Assembly (NCBI RefSeq): GCF_900110105.1
Contig: NZ_FOCL01000011.1
Span: 124,001 to 188,000, forward strand
Length of the DNA: 64,000 nucleotides
Direction: 5' to 3'
From: Mucilaginibacter gossypiicola
GTDB lineage: Bacteria > Bacteroidota > Bacteroidia > Sphingobacteriales > Sphingobacteriaceae
In this document: piece by piece, positions 8,706-17,197 of the stretch
How the letters are laid out: every line of letters starts with the position of its first letter
Numbering within the stretch: position 1 is the first letter of the stretch
The notes under the pieces: generated by a model
What the model was told of the DNA's origin: nothing
Database searches by the model: none
The model's input: the letters and a program-made list of their open reading frames with translations, nothing else
Translations under genes and position numbers: made by a program

Positions 8706-8817
8706 AACCGGGATTTGGGGGATTTTTCGGATTTATGGGATTTTTCTTATCCAATCTGAAAATCCCTCAATCTAACAAATCCAATAAATCACTTAATCCG
8801 TTTAATCCGGGTTCAGA
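8704..8817. repeat. Intergenic palindromic repeat (GAACCGGGATT type)
   Basis: GAACCGGGATT near 8706 and AATCCGGGTTC near 8805 are inverted copies, with GGGATTTTT / AAAATCCC arms inside. It lies between the VOC and SNase genes. A related segment is at 13612-13750. Confidence 0.6.
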
Positions 8818-8840
8818 AAAAAAATCTGCATTTTTACCCC

Positions 8841-9413
8841 ATGCTAAAAAGGTACTCTGCCCTCCTGTTTATTCTTTTGATTTTATGGGGATGTAACCCC
8901 AACAATACCAAACAACCCGATGCCGATGTTTATAAAGTTGTTAAAGTAAAAGACGGGGATACCTTAGGTTTGCTTACCAGCGATAATCAGCAGCTTACCG
9001 TAAGGCTTGCCGAAATTGACTGTCCCGAAAAATCACAGGCCTTTGGACAGGCAGCTAAAAAATTCACATCAGATCTGTGCTTTGGTAAAGATGTAAAACT
9101 AATTGGTAATGTGCATGACCGCTATGGCCGTACCGTGGCACAAGTAATACTTACCGATGGCACTAATGTAAATTATGCGTTGGTAAAAAACGGGTACGCA
9201 TGGCAATACAAAGCCTACTCCAAAAGTACTGAACTGGCAGCCCTGGAACAACAAGCCCGCGAAAACAAGCTTGGCTTATGGCAGGATGCCAACCCTACCC
9301 CTCCCTGGGATTTCCGCAGGGAAAAGAAACAATCCAAACCAGATTCGCTTCAAACCCCCAAGCCTAAAAAACATTACCATAAGCGTAAGCCAAAGCTTGA
9401 ATATGCAGCCTAA
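8841..9413 (+). CDS. Thermonuclease (SNase-like) lipoprotein
   Basis: A 190-residue exported nuclease. The N-terminus ends in LLILWGC (Cys18), a lipobox, so it is probably lipid-anchored in the cell envelope. The SNase fold shows VKVKDGDTL, VRLAEIDCPEK (catalytic Arg, Asp and Glu) and RYGRTVAQV (second catalytic Arg), matching the active-site set of staphylococcal nuclease. It would cleave DNA or RNA in a Ca-dependent way. The C-terminal ~30 residues are Lys/Pro-rich and low complexity (KPKKHYHKRKPK) and may bind nucleic acid or surface polymers. Stand-alone gene. Confidence 0.9.
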   Translation: MLKRYSALLFILLILWGCNPNNTKQPDADVYKVVKVKDGDTLGLLTSDNQQLTVRLAEIDCPEKSQAFGQAAKKFTSDLCFGKDVKLIGNVHDRYGRTVAQVILTDGTNVNYALVKNGYAWQYKAYSKSTELAALEQQARENKLGLWQDANPTPPWDFRREKKQSKPDSLQTPKPKKHYHKRKPKLEYAA

Positions 9414-9443
9414 ATAGTTAACTTTAGGGGCATATCATCAACA

Positions 9444-11879
9444 ATGAAGTTTACAAAAGCATTCATATCCATATTTTTTACATTACTGCTCATTTGGGCA
9501 TTGCAAACCAAATTCGGCGTTGTGCCGCCATTGGGGAAATTTTTGAGTCCGGCCGATGGTTTTTGGCAAAACGCAGAAAGTAAAAACATTTTGCCAACGC
9601 TCGATCTTAAACTTAAAGGCCTGCAGGGCAAGGTTACCATTAAGTTTGATGAAAACCACATCCCGCACATTTTTGCCAACAATAAGCACGACCTGTACTT
9701 TGCTCAGGGCTACATGACCGCCACCGATCGGCTATGGCAACTGGATATCCAAACCCGCCAGGCTGCGGGCAGGTTGGCCGAAGTTATTGGCCCCAAAGTA
9801 TTGGATATTGACCGCTATCACCGCCGAATGGGCATGGTTTACGGTGCCGAGAAAACAATAAAAGCAATGATGGCCGACCCTGTAATCAGGGATATGATCC
9901 TGGCTTATACCGATGGTATTAACAGTTACATTCACCAGCTAAGCCCCAGGGATTACCCTATAGAGTTTAAGCTGCTTAACTATGCCCCTGAAGACTGGAA
10001 GCCTATCAATTGCGCATTTTTACTTAAGCTGATGTCTGAAACATTGGCCGGCGGCTCAAACGAATTTGCCATGACCAACATTCTACGGAAATTTGGACCG
10101 GCTACCACCAATGATCTCTTCCCGGATTATCCTATGCACGAGGATCCAATTATCCCGATAGGAACAAAATGGGATTATTTTAAACCTCTTCCTATTCCCA
10201 AACCGTCCACACATTTTTTAGCCAGTATGACCGACAGTGCCAATACCAAGCCCCGTGTTGAAGGTATAGGTAGCAATAACTGGGCAGTAGCGGGCAGTAA
10301 AACAGCAAGCGGCTATCCTATTTTGGCTAATGATCCGCACCTTAACCTTACTTTACCTTCTATCTGGTATCAAATACAGCTTTCTGCACCGGGTATAAAT
10401 GTTTATGGGGTATCATTACCGGGGGCTCCCTGTGTAATTTTAGGTTTTAACAACAATATCAGCTGGGGCATTACCAATGTTGATGCCGATGTATTGGACT
10501 GGTACCAGGAAAAATTCAAAGACGCAAAAATGGATGAGTATTGGTATAATAACCAATGGAATAAAACCACACGCCGCGTAGAAAAAATTGATGTGCTCGG
10601 TGAAAAAGCTGTTTATGATACGGTTGTTTATACTCATCACGGCCCTGTTGTTTATCAAACCGACGCCCAAAAATCCGATGGTGCGGACTTTGTACCTGTT
10701 GGGCATTCCCTTCGGTGGATAGCACACGAACCGTCGAATGAGTTAATGGCTATGTACCTGTTAAATACCGGTAAAAATTACGATGACTATCGCAAAGCAC
10801 TTACCTTTTTCAGTGCCCCTGCTTCAAATTTTGTTTTTGCCAGTAAAGATGATATAGCCATTACTCCCAATGGTAAATATCCGCTTAAATATAAAGACCA
10901 GGGCAAATTTATTTTAGACGGCACTGATCCTGCCGATGACTGGCATGGCTGGATACCATTTGAACAGGACCCAACCGTTAAAAATCCACCGCGCGGCTTT
11001 GTAAGCTCAGCTAATCAATCATCAACAGATCCTACTTATCCATATTATATAGATTGGTCTTTTGCATCCTATGAGCGCGGCAAACGTATTAACGACAGAC
11101 TATCGGTTATGACCAAAGCCACCGTAGATAGTATGCGCATCCTGCAAACCGATGTGTACAGCATCCGTGCGCAGGATATTTTACCAACTATGCTCAAATA
11201 CATTGATCCGGCCAAACTTGATGCCGCGCAACTTTTTGCATACCATGAGGTCATCAAGTGGGACAAAAACGTTTCGGCCAATTCAATAGGCGCCACCGTA
11301 TTTGGCGATTGGTGGTCGCAGCTCTACAATGCCATATGGGCCGATGATTTTGCAGATAAAAACCTGCAAAGCAACTTCCCGTCAATGGATCGTACCGAGC
11401 GATTGTTGCTGAAAGAACCCGATTCCAAATGGTTTGATGATATCCGCACACCGGCAAAGGAAACAGCCTCAGATATAGTTAATAAAGCTTTTGCAGCTGC
11501 AGTTAAAGAAATTACCAGCCGATGCGGAAAACCTGGGGCAAACTGGCAGTGGGGCAAATATAAAAAAATGGAGATAGCCAGTTTGTCGCGCCAGCCGGCC
11601 TTTGGCTCAGGCAATTTTGAATCGGGAGGCACAGGGTCAACCGTTAACGCTTTAAATGATAACCATGGCCCATCGTGGCGTATGGTAGTACAAATGGGGC
11701 CAAAGGTAAAAGGCTACGGTATTTTCCCCGGCGGTGAATCAGGCAACCCCGGCAGTTTCTTTTACAACGATATGTTCAAAACCTGGAATGAAGGACAACT
11801 GAAAGAATTGCTTTTTATGCAATCGGCCAGTGAGCAGTCGCCCCGTATTAAATCAACTTATACATTAACCGGTAAATAA
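9444..11879 (+). CDS. Penicillin acylase family protein
   Basis: An 811-residue Ntn-hydrolase precursor. It starts with a signal/TM segment (residues ~8-24), then an A-chain region, a spacer and the B-chain. The autoprocessing site is the Ser in IGSNNWAV (about Ser277), the predicted N-terminal nucleophile of the mature beta subunit. YILANDPHLNLTLPSIWYQ and GFNNNISWGITN are typical family stretches. Such enzymes hydrolyse acyl amides, including beta-lactam side chains or acyl-homoserine lactones; the real substrate is unknown. Periplasmic. The small membrane-protein gene follows after 7 bases, so the two are probably co-transcribed. Confidence 0.9.
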   Translation: MKFTKAFISIFFTLLLIWALQTKFGVVPPLGKFLSPADGFWQNAESKNILPTLDLKLKGLQGKVTIKFDENHIPHIFANNKHDLYFAQGYMTATDRLWQLDIQTRQAAGRLAEVIGPKVLDIDRYHRRMGMVYGAEKTIKAMMADPVIRDMILAYTDGINSYIHQLSPRDYPIEFKLLNYAPEDWKPINCAFLLKLMSETLAGGSNEFAMTNILRKFGPATTNDLFPDYPMHEDPIIPIGTKWDYFKPLPIPKPSTHFLASMTDSANTKPRVEGIGSNNWAVAGSKTASGYPILANDPHLNLTLPSIWYQIQLSAPGINVYGVSLPGAPCVILGFNNNISWGITNVDADVLDWYQEKFKDAKMDEYWYNNQWNKTTRRVEKIDVLGEKAVYDTVVYTHHGPVVYQTDAQKSDGADFVPVGHSLRWIAHEPSNELMAMYLLNTGKNYDDYRKALTFFSAPASNFVFASKDDIAITPNGKYPLKYKDQGKFILDGTDPADDWHGWIPFEQDPTVKNPPRGFVSSANQSSTDPTYPYYIDWSFASYERGKRINDRLSVMTKATVDSMRILQTDVYSIRAQDILPTMLKYIDPAKLDAAQLFAYHEVIKWDKNVSANSIGATVFGDWWSQLYNAIWADDFADKNLQSNFPSMDRTERLLLKEPDSKWFDDIRTPAKETASDIVNKAFAAAVKEITSRCGKPGANWQWGKYKKMEIASLSRQPAFGSGNFESGGTGSTVNALNDNHGPSWRMVVQMGPKVKGYGIFPGGESGNPGSFFYNDMFKTWNEGQLKELLFMQSASEQSPRIKSTYTLTGK

Positions 11880-11886
11880 TAGCAAT

Positions 11887-12225
11887 ATGTTATTCCTCAT
11901 CATACTTATACTTTCATTTGCCAGCGGATATTTTTTACCCTGGTGGATAGTTGCTGTCATCTCTTTTTTAACGGCACTTTTTATAGGCACTACAGCAAAA
12001 AGTTCTTTTTGGCAGGCATTTGTAGCCGTTTTAATTGTGTGGATAGTATTAGCACTTTTTAAAAGCGTACCCAATGATCACATCATGGCTACCAGAATAG
12101 CCCATTTGTTTCACTTGCCCGGCTGGGCTTATATACTGGTAGTGACAGGTGTTTTAGGAGGCCTGGTTGGCGGGATGTCGGCGCTTTCGGGCTTATTGCT
12201 CAAGCGGGCATTTCAAAAGCATTAA
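11887..12225 (+). CDS. Small membrane protein, function unknown
   Basis: A 112-residue hydrophobic protein with three or four predicted helices: ~1-17, ~18-35, ~42-60 and ~80-103, the last Gly-rich (VLGGLVGGMSALSG). I do not recognise a family. It begins 7 bases after the penicillin acylase stop and is followed by a strong terminator, so the two form a short operon. A membrane role next to the acylase is inferred only from position. Confidence 0.7.
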   Translation: MLFLIILILSFASGYFLPWWIVAVISFLTALFIGTTAKSSFWQAFVAVLIVWIVLALFKSVPNDHIMATRIAHLFHLPGWAYILVVTGVLGGLVGGMSALSGLLLKRAFQKH

Positions 12226-12230
12226 AACAA

Positions 12231-12262
12231 AAAATGCCCGGCTAAAAAGCACGGGCATTTTT
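12231..12262. terminator. Bidirectional hairpin terminator
   Basis: AAAATGCCCG (12231-12240) and CGGGCATTTT (12252-12261) form a 10-base stem flanked by A and T runs. It ends both the acylase operon and the convergent SYLF gene. Confidence 0.85.
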
Positions 12263-12280
12263 GTTACAGATGCGTTTTTA

Positions 12281-12961
12281 TTAAAATGAAGCCAATGTTT
12301 CTTTTAACGTCTTAACCGCTTCGGTTGTACTGGTTGCCTGGGCAAAAATATCCTGCGAGGTTGCTTTTGCACCGTAATAAGCAGCGTTTGAATCTTTATC
12401 GATACCAAGGTTTGAACCGTTAATGCTTATACCCGCAAATAAACCTTTACTGCGCGAGTAAGAATAAACCTCGGCCTGCAGCTTATAGTCGGTACTTGCT
12501 GTTGAACTGCGGCCAACCGGGCCTGCCGCTGCCGAAATATCGCCGCCGATAGTAAAATCTCCGTTTTTAACTTTGGTTAGCACGCCTTTGTTGCGGAACA
12601 CCAATACCAGATCCACCGATTGCACGCCAATCTGTAAACCAAAGCTACCGCCTGTTAAGGTAACAAATACAGGGTCGCTCCATTTGCCATTACCTAATTT
12701 TACCATGGCTACGCCTTTCCCGCGTTTACCGCCAATACCAAAACCGGCGTTGATCATTTTAGGAATGATCACTATACCTTCGTATTCTTCCAATAACTGA
12801 TGAGGGATGCTTTCCTTCATCTTGGCAAACTCTTTCAGCACATTTGACGCATTATGGATGCGCTCCGTTTGCTTGCTGTCGTCATCGGCAGGCTTTGCCG
12901 ATATCATTACAAAAAAGAGACCTAACAAAACCGGGAGTCTCAAAAATTTTAATGTTTTCAT
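12281..12961 (-). CDS. SYLF (Ysc84-type) lipid-binding domain protein
   Basis: A 226-residue secreted or periplasmic protein with an N-terminal signal (FLRLPVLLGLFFVMISAKP). The body is one SYLF domain: IVIIPKMINAGFGIGGKRGKGVAM, WSDPVFVTLTGGSFGLQIGVQSVDLVLVF and the Gly/Ala-rich C-terminal strands GDISAAAGPVGR and YSRSKGLFAGISINGS. Eukaryotic SYLF domains bind phosphoinositides; bacterial ones are little studied. Stand-alone gene between two terminators or intergenic gaps. Confidence 0.85.
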   Translation of the reverse strand: MKTLKFLRLPVLLGLFFVMISAKPADDDSKQTERIHNASNVLKEFAKMKESIPHQLLEEYEGIVIIPKMINAGFGIGGKRGKGVAMVKLGNGKWSDPVFVTLTGGSFGLQIGVQSVDLVLVFRNKGVLTKVKNGDFTIGGDISAAAGPVGRSSTASTDYKLQAEVYSYSRSKGLFAGISINGSNLGIDKDSNAAYYGAKATSQDIFAQATSTTEAVKTLKETLASF

Positions 12962-13058
12962 GGGGATGGATGGTTAATATGATTAATTGTTATCTGCTTC
13001 TATACTAAACTAACCCCCAAAACACGTACTTGTTTTTTAATTTTATGTAATCTCAAAG

Positions 13059-13538
13059 TCAAACACGCTCAATTTTGCATATAAAACAGCATGCCTGAGC
13101 ATTTCTGGCATGTAAATATTCAACATGAGCATTTTCGGCAAATATTTCGGCTATCAGTTCATCCACATCTGCCTCACCAACAAGCCGGGTTAAAACCATT
13201 TGCTGTGCCTTGTTATAACCAATCAGCGACAGCGGGAAGCTCTTTTTATTAGCCTTGATTTCGGGCGGGAAACGATAGATATCGCTATATTCTTCTACAT
13301 CTACAGCATTGATGAATACCGGCCCCGGTTGGTTATATGCATTTTCAATTTCAAACGGCGAATGTTTCAATAAAAGGCGCTTATCGACATTACGTTCGAA
13401 GGGTTTAAGCGAAACCCGGCAGGGCCCAAGCCCGGTGGCCAACTGTTCAACCACTTCGCCTCCAAAGTCGTCGGTCATGGTAGTCCTTATTTTTTGCGCG
13501 AATGATTTGGACAGGGGTACAATTTTAAATGTGTTCAT
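13059..13538 (-). CDS. DUF1203 family protein
   Basis: About 159 residues. The ATG at 13538 (MNTFKIVPLS) is preferred over an upstream TTG at 13562. The DUF1203 pattern is visible: PCRVSLK, then LLLKHSPFE...GPVFINAVDVE, then the C-terminal VEYLHARNAQACCFICKIERV. The final ACCFIC has three clustered cysteines and might bind metal or a cofactor. The function of the family is not known to me. A near-match -7 box (GACCTTTG on the minus strand, about 13560-13567) lies just upstream of this start. Confidence 0.75.
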   Translation of the reverse strand: MNTFKIVPLSKSFAQKIRTTMTDDFGGEVVEQLATGLGPCRVSLKPFERNVDKRLLLKHSPFEIENAYNQPGPVFINAVDVEEYSDIYRFPPEIKANKKSFPLSLIGYNKAQQMVLTRLVGEADVDELIAEIFAENAHVEYLHARNAQACCFICKIERV

Positions 13539-13611
13539 GATTATGGTGTTTTTATAGATCAAAGGTCGGGCGGCGAACGAAGCACTTCAACCCGAAACTT
13601 GCGGTGTTTAT

Positions 13612-13750
13612 CTGAACCGGGATTTTGAACCCTGATTTATAGGATTTAAAGATTACATGATATCAAGCAAATCCTCCAATCAAGTAAATTACGGTTCAAT
13701 CTTGCTATCATGTAAATCCTATAATCAAGCAAATCATGGTTCAAATCTTG
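13612..13750. repeat. Intergenic repeat with nested inverted segments
   Basis: Contains ATAGGATTTAAAGATTACATGAT and, inverted, ATCATGTAAATCCTATAAT (about 13640-13662 and 13705-13724), and several copies of TCAAGCAAAT / GGTTCAAT. It resembles the 8704-8817 repeat. Non-coding. Confidence 0.55.
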
Positions 13751-13758
13751 GTTTTCCT

Positions 13759-13766
13759 TATCTTTG
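13759..13766 (+). promoter_or_regulatory. -7 promoter box of the LuxE-like gene
   Basis: TATCTTTG, an exact TAnnTTTG match, ends 6 bases before the ATG at 13773. The predicted transcription start is at or next to the start codon, so the mRNA is probably leaderless. Confidence 0.5.
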
Positions 13767-13772
13767 CCCCAA

Positions 13773-14759
13773 ATGAACAGACCCGGTAAACAGCAGGTAT
13801 TTTCTATCAGTACCGACGAGCAATTTAACGCAACCGCCTTGCAGGTTTTTAATTACCAGGCAAAGCATAACCCGGTTTACAGGCAGTTTATTGAGGGGCT
13901 GAAAATTGCCCCGGCGTCAGTAACATCTTACCAGCAGATCCCGTTTTTACCTATTGAGTTTTTTAAATCGCATACCATATTGAGTACTGATGAACCTGTT
14001 GAGGTTACCTTCACCAGTTCGGGTACAACCGGCATGATCACCAGCAGCCATAGGGTAACAGACACATCCTGGTACGAGGATAGTTTCCGTAAGGCATTCG
14101 AGCTTTTTTATGGCGATAGCAGGGATTACACCGTTTTAGCCCTGCTCCCCTCCTACCTTGAACGCGAAGGTTCATCGCTCATTTACATGGTTGATGACCT
14201 TATAAAACAATCAAATAATCCTGATAGCGGCTTCTTTTTATACAACCATGATGAGCTGTTTCATCAGCTTAAAAAGCAACAGGCGGTCGGAAAGCCTACG
14301 CTTTTAATAGGGGTAACTTTCGGCCTGCTTGATTTTATTGAAAACTATCAGGTTAACTTTCCTGAGCTTGTTATAATGGAAACCGGCGGCATGAAAGGCC
14401 GCAGAAAAGAGATGATCCGCGAGGAATTGCATGATATTTTAGGTAAAGGCTTTGGTGTAAACCACATCCACTCTGAATATGGGATGACCGAGCTCCTGTC
14501 TCAAGCTTACTCCAAAGGTGATGGCATTTTTAATTGCCCGCCTTGGATGAAGATCATCATCCGCGATACTAACGACCCGTTGAGCACGTTACAAACTAAT
14601 AAGACAGGTGGTATCAGCGTTATTGACCTGGCTAATGTAAACTCCTGCGCCTTTATTGCCACACAGGATTTAGGCAGGATTTACGCCGATGGCTCATTTG
14701 AAGTATTAGGACGCTTTGACCAGTCGGACATTCGCGGGTGTAATTTACTGATAGCCTAA
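13773..14759 (+). CDS. LuxE/PaaK-like acyl-protein synthetase
   Basis: A 328-residue adenylate-forming-type enzyme. The ATG at 13773 is chosen over a TTG at 13764 that lies inside the promoter box. Motifs: VTFTSSGTTGMITS (~76-90; the P-loop-like Ser/Thr/Gly stretch of AMP-forming enzymes), METGGMKGRRKEM, and HSEYGMTELLSQAY, the EYGMTE segment typical of LuxE. LuxE activates a fatty acid and passes it to the LuxC reductase, but no luxC/luxD or thioester partner is in view. Bacteroidota often carry such orphan genes, possibly for modifying surface polymers. Reaction class likely; substrate unknown. Confidence 0.8.
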   Translation: MNRPGKQQVFSISTDEQFNATALQVFNYQAKHNPVYRQFIEGLKIAPASVTSYQQIPFLPIEFFKSHTILSTDEPVEVTFTSSGTTGMITSSHRVTDTSWYEDSFRKAFELFYGDSRDYTVLALLPSYLEREGSSLIYMVDDLIKQSNNPDSGFFLYNHDELFHQLKKQQAVGKPTLLIGVTFGLLDFIENYQVNFPELVIMETGGMKGRRKEMIREELHDILGKGFGVNHIHSEYGMTELLSQAYSKGDGIFNCPPWMKIIIRDTNDPLSTLQTNKTGGISVIDLANVNSCAFIATQDLGRIYADGSFEVLGRFDQSDIRGCNLLIA

Positions 14760-14764
14760 TATTT

Positions 14765-14860
14765 GTTGAGAACCAGGAAGTCAGGAATTAAGAGCCAGGA
14801 AAATTGCTGAATAAGATTTTTTCTTGATTCTTAACTTCTGATTGTTGACTCTTTGACCGT
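14765..14860. repeat. Imperfect inverted intergenic repeat
   Basis: AAGTCAGGAATTAAGA on the left and TCTTAACTTCTGATT on the right pair imperfectly around an A/T-rich centre. Of the common Bacteroidota intergenic type; no other copy noticed here. Confidence 0.35.
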
Positions 14861-14869
14861 TATAATTAT

Positions 14870-14877
14870 TATTTTTG
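14870..14877 (+). promoter_or_regulatory. -7 box before the PH/SHOCT gene
   Basis: TATTTTTG matches TAnnTTTG and lies 23 bases before the ATG at 14901, implying a leader of about 19 bases. Confidence 0.4.
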
Positions 14878-14900
14878 CGCGCATCATAAATGCTAAAAAC

Positions 14901-15620
14901 ATGATTGAGAAATTTTTAACAGAGGAACAGGATCCTAAAGCAGTTGAAAAGGTTTATTCACGTCTTGTTGATTTGCTGTCAACCGGCGAGGAAATTATTT
15001 ACATAGCCGTTCAGAAAAAACCGCTGGTTAACCTTTTTCCCGACTGTATAGCTATAACCAACAAACGTGTATTGTTTTTTACCCCGGCCAACCTGGGTTT
15101 ATCCATCAAGTTTGTTGATTTTGTTTGGAAAGATATTGTTGACGTACATACCAAAGAGGAGATCATTGGTGCTGTATTCAGCGTGAGGACTACGGGCGGA
15201 GCCGAAATGGCCGTTGATTACCTGCCTAAAGTTCAGGGCCGTAAACTATACCAGTATGCCCAGGAACGTAAGGAAGTTGAACGCGAAGCCCGCCGCCAGC
15301 GTGAGCTTGAGCAAAAACGTGCCGAATCGGGCTCTATCCAACTGGAGAACTCGCCTGCCCGTGCTTTTGTGCCGCCAGCTTCGCCGCAACCGTTTTCAAG
15401 TCAAACAAATGGTTACACAGCTCCCGTGGTTACCGCTCCGGTTGCTCCACCAGCACCTGCTCCGGTTGTACAGGAAACACCTGCGCCGGCACCAACCCCA
15501 GCTGCTAAACCAGATGAGCTAACCGAAAAATTAAAGAAACTAAAAACCTTGTTTGATAACGGCCTTATCTCACAGGAAGAATATAACGCCAAGAAACTGG
15601 ATTTGCTGAGCGACTTGTAA
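14901..15620 (+). CDS. Bacterial PH-like domain and SHOCT domain protein
   Basis: A 239-residue soluble protein. An ATG at 14901 is chosen, since the upstream in-frame start at 14853 precedes the promoter box. Residues ~20-125 form a PH-like domain (GEEIIYIAVQKK...AITNKRVLFFTP...FVWKDIVDVHTKE). A charged helix (~130-155) and a Pro/Ala/Val-rich linker follow. The C-terminus (KLKKLKTLFDNGLISQEEYNAKKLDLL) is a textbook SHOCT motif, a short oligomerisation or regulatory tail. Likely a scaffold protein, perhaps at the membrane; no enzymatic site is seen. Stand-alone, closed by a strong terminator. Confidence 0.8.
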   Translation: MIEKFLTEEQDPKAVEKVYSRLVDLLSTGEEIIYIAVQKKPLVNLFPDCIAITNKRVLFFTPANLGLSIKFVDFVWKDIVDVHTKEEIIGAVFSVRTTGGAEMAVDYLPKVQGRKLYQYAQERKEVEREARRQRELEQKRAESGSIQLENSPARAFVPPASPQPFSSQTNGYTAPVVTAPVAPPAPAPVVQETPAPAPTPAAKPDELTEKLKKLKTLFDNGLISQEEYNAKKLDLLSDL

Positions 15621-15639
15621 TTGGTCATTGAGTCATAAC

Positions 15640-15675
15640 AAAAGGGGCGACGGATGTACATTCGTCGCCCCTTTT
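15640..15675. terminator. Strong hairpin terminator
   Basis: AAAAGGGGCGACG (15640-15652) and CGTCGCCCCTTTT (15663-15675) make a 13-base stem with flanking A/T tracts. It ends the PH/SHOCT gene and may also serve the opposite strand. Confidence 0.85.
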
Positions 15676-15710
15676 GTCATTAGGTCATTTTTATATCTCG
15701 AGCCAATCCA

Positions 15711-15743
15711 AAACTTACGAAGTTTTAAAAACTTCGTAAGTTT
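15711..15743. terminator. Hairpin downstream of tyrS
   Basis: AAACTTACGAAGTTTT and AAAACTTCGTAAGTTT form a near-perfect stem just past the tyrS stop codon. Read from tyrS it could terminate transcription; the unit also looks like a mobile palindromic repeat, so its role is uncertain. Confidence 0.55.
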
Positions 15744-15752
15744 AATCAAGTG

Positions 15753-17036
15753 TTACTCCGCAACTATCAAAAAGTAATTCTTCTTGCCTTTTTGAGCTAC
15801 GATGAATTTGCCGCCAATTAAAGCTTCGGTATTATAAACATCATCAGCAGTACCTATCTTAACTTTGTTGATAGCGACACCGCCACCTTGTATCATCTTT
15901 TTAGCTTCGCCTTTTGATGCAAAAACAGCCGTTTTCGCAGCCAACAGATCGGCAGCATTAATGCCCTGTTCTAATTCGCTTAACGCTATAGTGTAGTTAG
16001 GTACGCCGGCAAACAAACCCAAAACCTCAGTTTCATTCAGTTCGCTCAAAAATTCAATACCTATATTACCAAATAAAAACTCCGAAGATTTTATTGCCTT
16101 TTCGTATTCAGCTTCGCCATGCACACGGATGGTGATATCCTTAGCCAATGCTTTTTGCAATACACGCGTGTGTGGTGCGGCATCATGCTCAACCTCCATT
16201 GCTTCAATAACTTCACGATCAAGCAAAGTAAAAATGCGGATGTATGATTTAGCGTCAACATCTGTAGTGTTTAACCAAAACTGGTAAAACTGGTAAGGCG
16301 AAGTACGCTCAGCATCAAGCCAAACTGCTCCGCTTTCGGTTTTTCCAAATTTTGTACCATCGGCTTTCTTGATCAGGTTGGTAGTTAGGGCAAAAGCCTC
16401 ACCGCTGTCTTTACGGCGGATTAGCTCAGTACCGGTAACAATATTACCCCATTGATCGCTGCCGCCCATTTGTAATGAGCAGTTATGGTGCTTCCACAGG
16501 TAGTAAAAATCGTAGCCTTGTACCAACTGGTAAGTAAACTCGGTAAACGACATACCAGTGTCGCCTTCCAAACGTTTTTTCACCGAATCTTTGGCCATCA
16601 TATAATTAACCGTGATGTGTTTACCAACATCGCGGATAAAATCAAGAAAAGTAAAGTTTTTGAACCAATCGTAATTGTTCACCATTTCGGCACTGTTGGC
16701 GCCGGTATTAAAATCGAGGAAACGGGTAAGCTGTTTTTTTACCGCCTCCAGGTTATGCTGCAGCACATCCTCTGATAATAAATTACGCTCGGCCGATTTG
16801 CCCGACGGATCGCCCACCATGCCGGTAGCACCACCAACCAGTGCATAAGGTTTATGGCCCGCACGCTGAAAGTGGATCAGGGTCATGATTTGGGTAAGGT
16901 GACCAACGTGCAATGAATCGGCAGTTGGGTCAAACCCGATATATCCCGAAGCCATACCTTTATTTAACATATCCTCGGTTCCGGGCATTTCGGTATGCAG
17001 CATGCCGCGCCAGCGTAATTCTTCAACAAAGTTCAT
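15753..17036 (-). CDS. tyrS: Tyrosyl-tRNA synthetase
   Basis: A 427-residue class I aminoacyl-tRNA synthetase charging tRNA-Tyr. The ATG at 17036 (MNFVEELRW) is used; an upstream TTG at 17063 falls inside the promoter box. The HIGH signature is HVGH (43-46) after GFDPTADSL, and the KMSKS equivalent is KFGKT (~231). YDFYYLWKHHNCSLQMGGSDQWGNI is the tyrosine-binding region. The C-terminus carries an S4 RNA-binding domain (about 355-427, KKMIQGGGVAINKVKI). Length is usual for the bacterial TyrRS. Essential housekeeping gene, stand-alone. Confidence 0.97.
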   Translation of the reverse strand: MNFVEELRWRGMLHTEMPGTEDMLNKGMASGYIGFDPTADSLHVGHLTQIMTLIHFQRAGHKPYALVGGATGMVGDPSGKSAERNLLSEDVLQHNLEAVKKQLTRFLDFNTGANSAEMVNNYDWFKNFTFLDFIRDVGKHITVNYMMAKDSVKKRLEGDTGMSFTEFTYQLVQGYDFYYLWKHHNCSLQMGGSDQWGNIVTGTELIRRKDSGEAFALTTNLIKKADGTKFGKTESGAVWLDAERTSPYQFYQFWLNTTDVDAKSYIRIFTLLDREVIEAMEVEHDAAPHTRVLQKALAKDITIRVHGEAEYEKAIKSSEFLFGNIGIEFLSELNETEVLGLFAGVPNYTIALSELEQGINAADLLAAKTAVFASKGEAKKMIQGGGVAINKVKIGTADDVYNTEALIGGKFIVAQKGKKNYFLIVAE

Positions 17037-17060
17037 ATCAAGTTCTGTTTCAAAAAGGTG

Positions 17061-17068
17061 CAAATATA
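17061..17068 (-). promoter_or_regulatory. -7 promoter box of tyrS
   Basis: On the minus strand this reads TATATTTG (TAnnTTTG). The ATG lies 24 bases downstream, giving a leader of about 20 bases. Confidence 0.45.
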
Positions 17069-17197
17069 AAAGAATAATTGGCTGGGCAGGCAGTCTTTAT
17101 CAACATGATACAGGTTAACTACAGGTAAAATCTGTTTCAAATAATTACTTATATTTTGTATCTTGAGCAAAACCGGGTATTTTGCAAGGCAAGGCTT

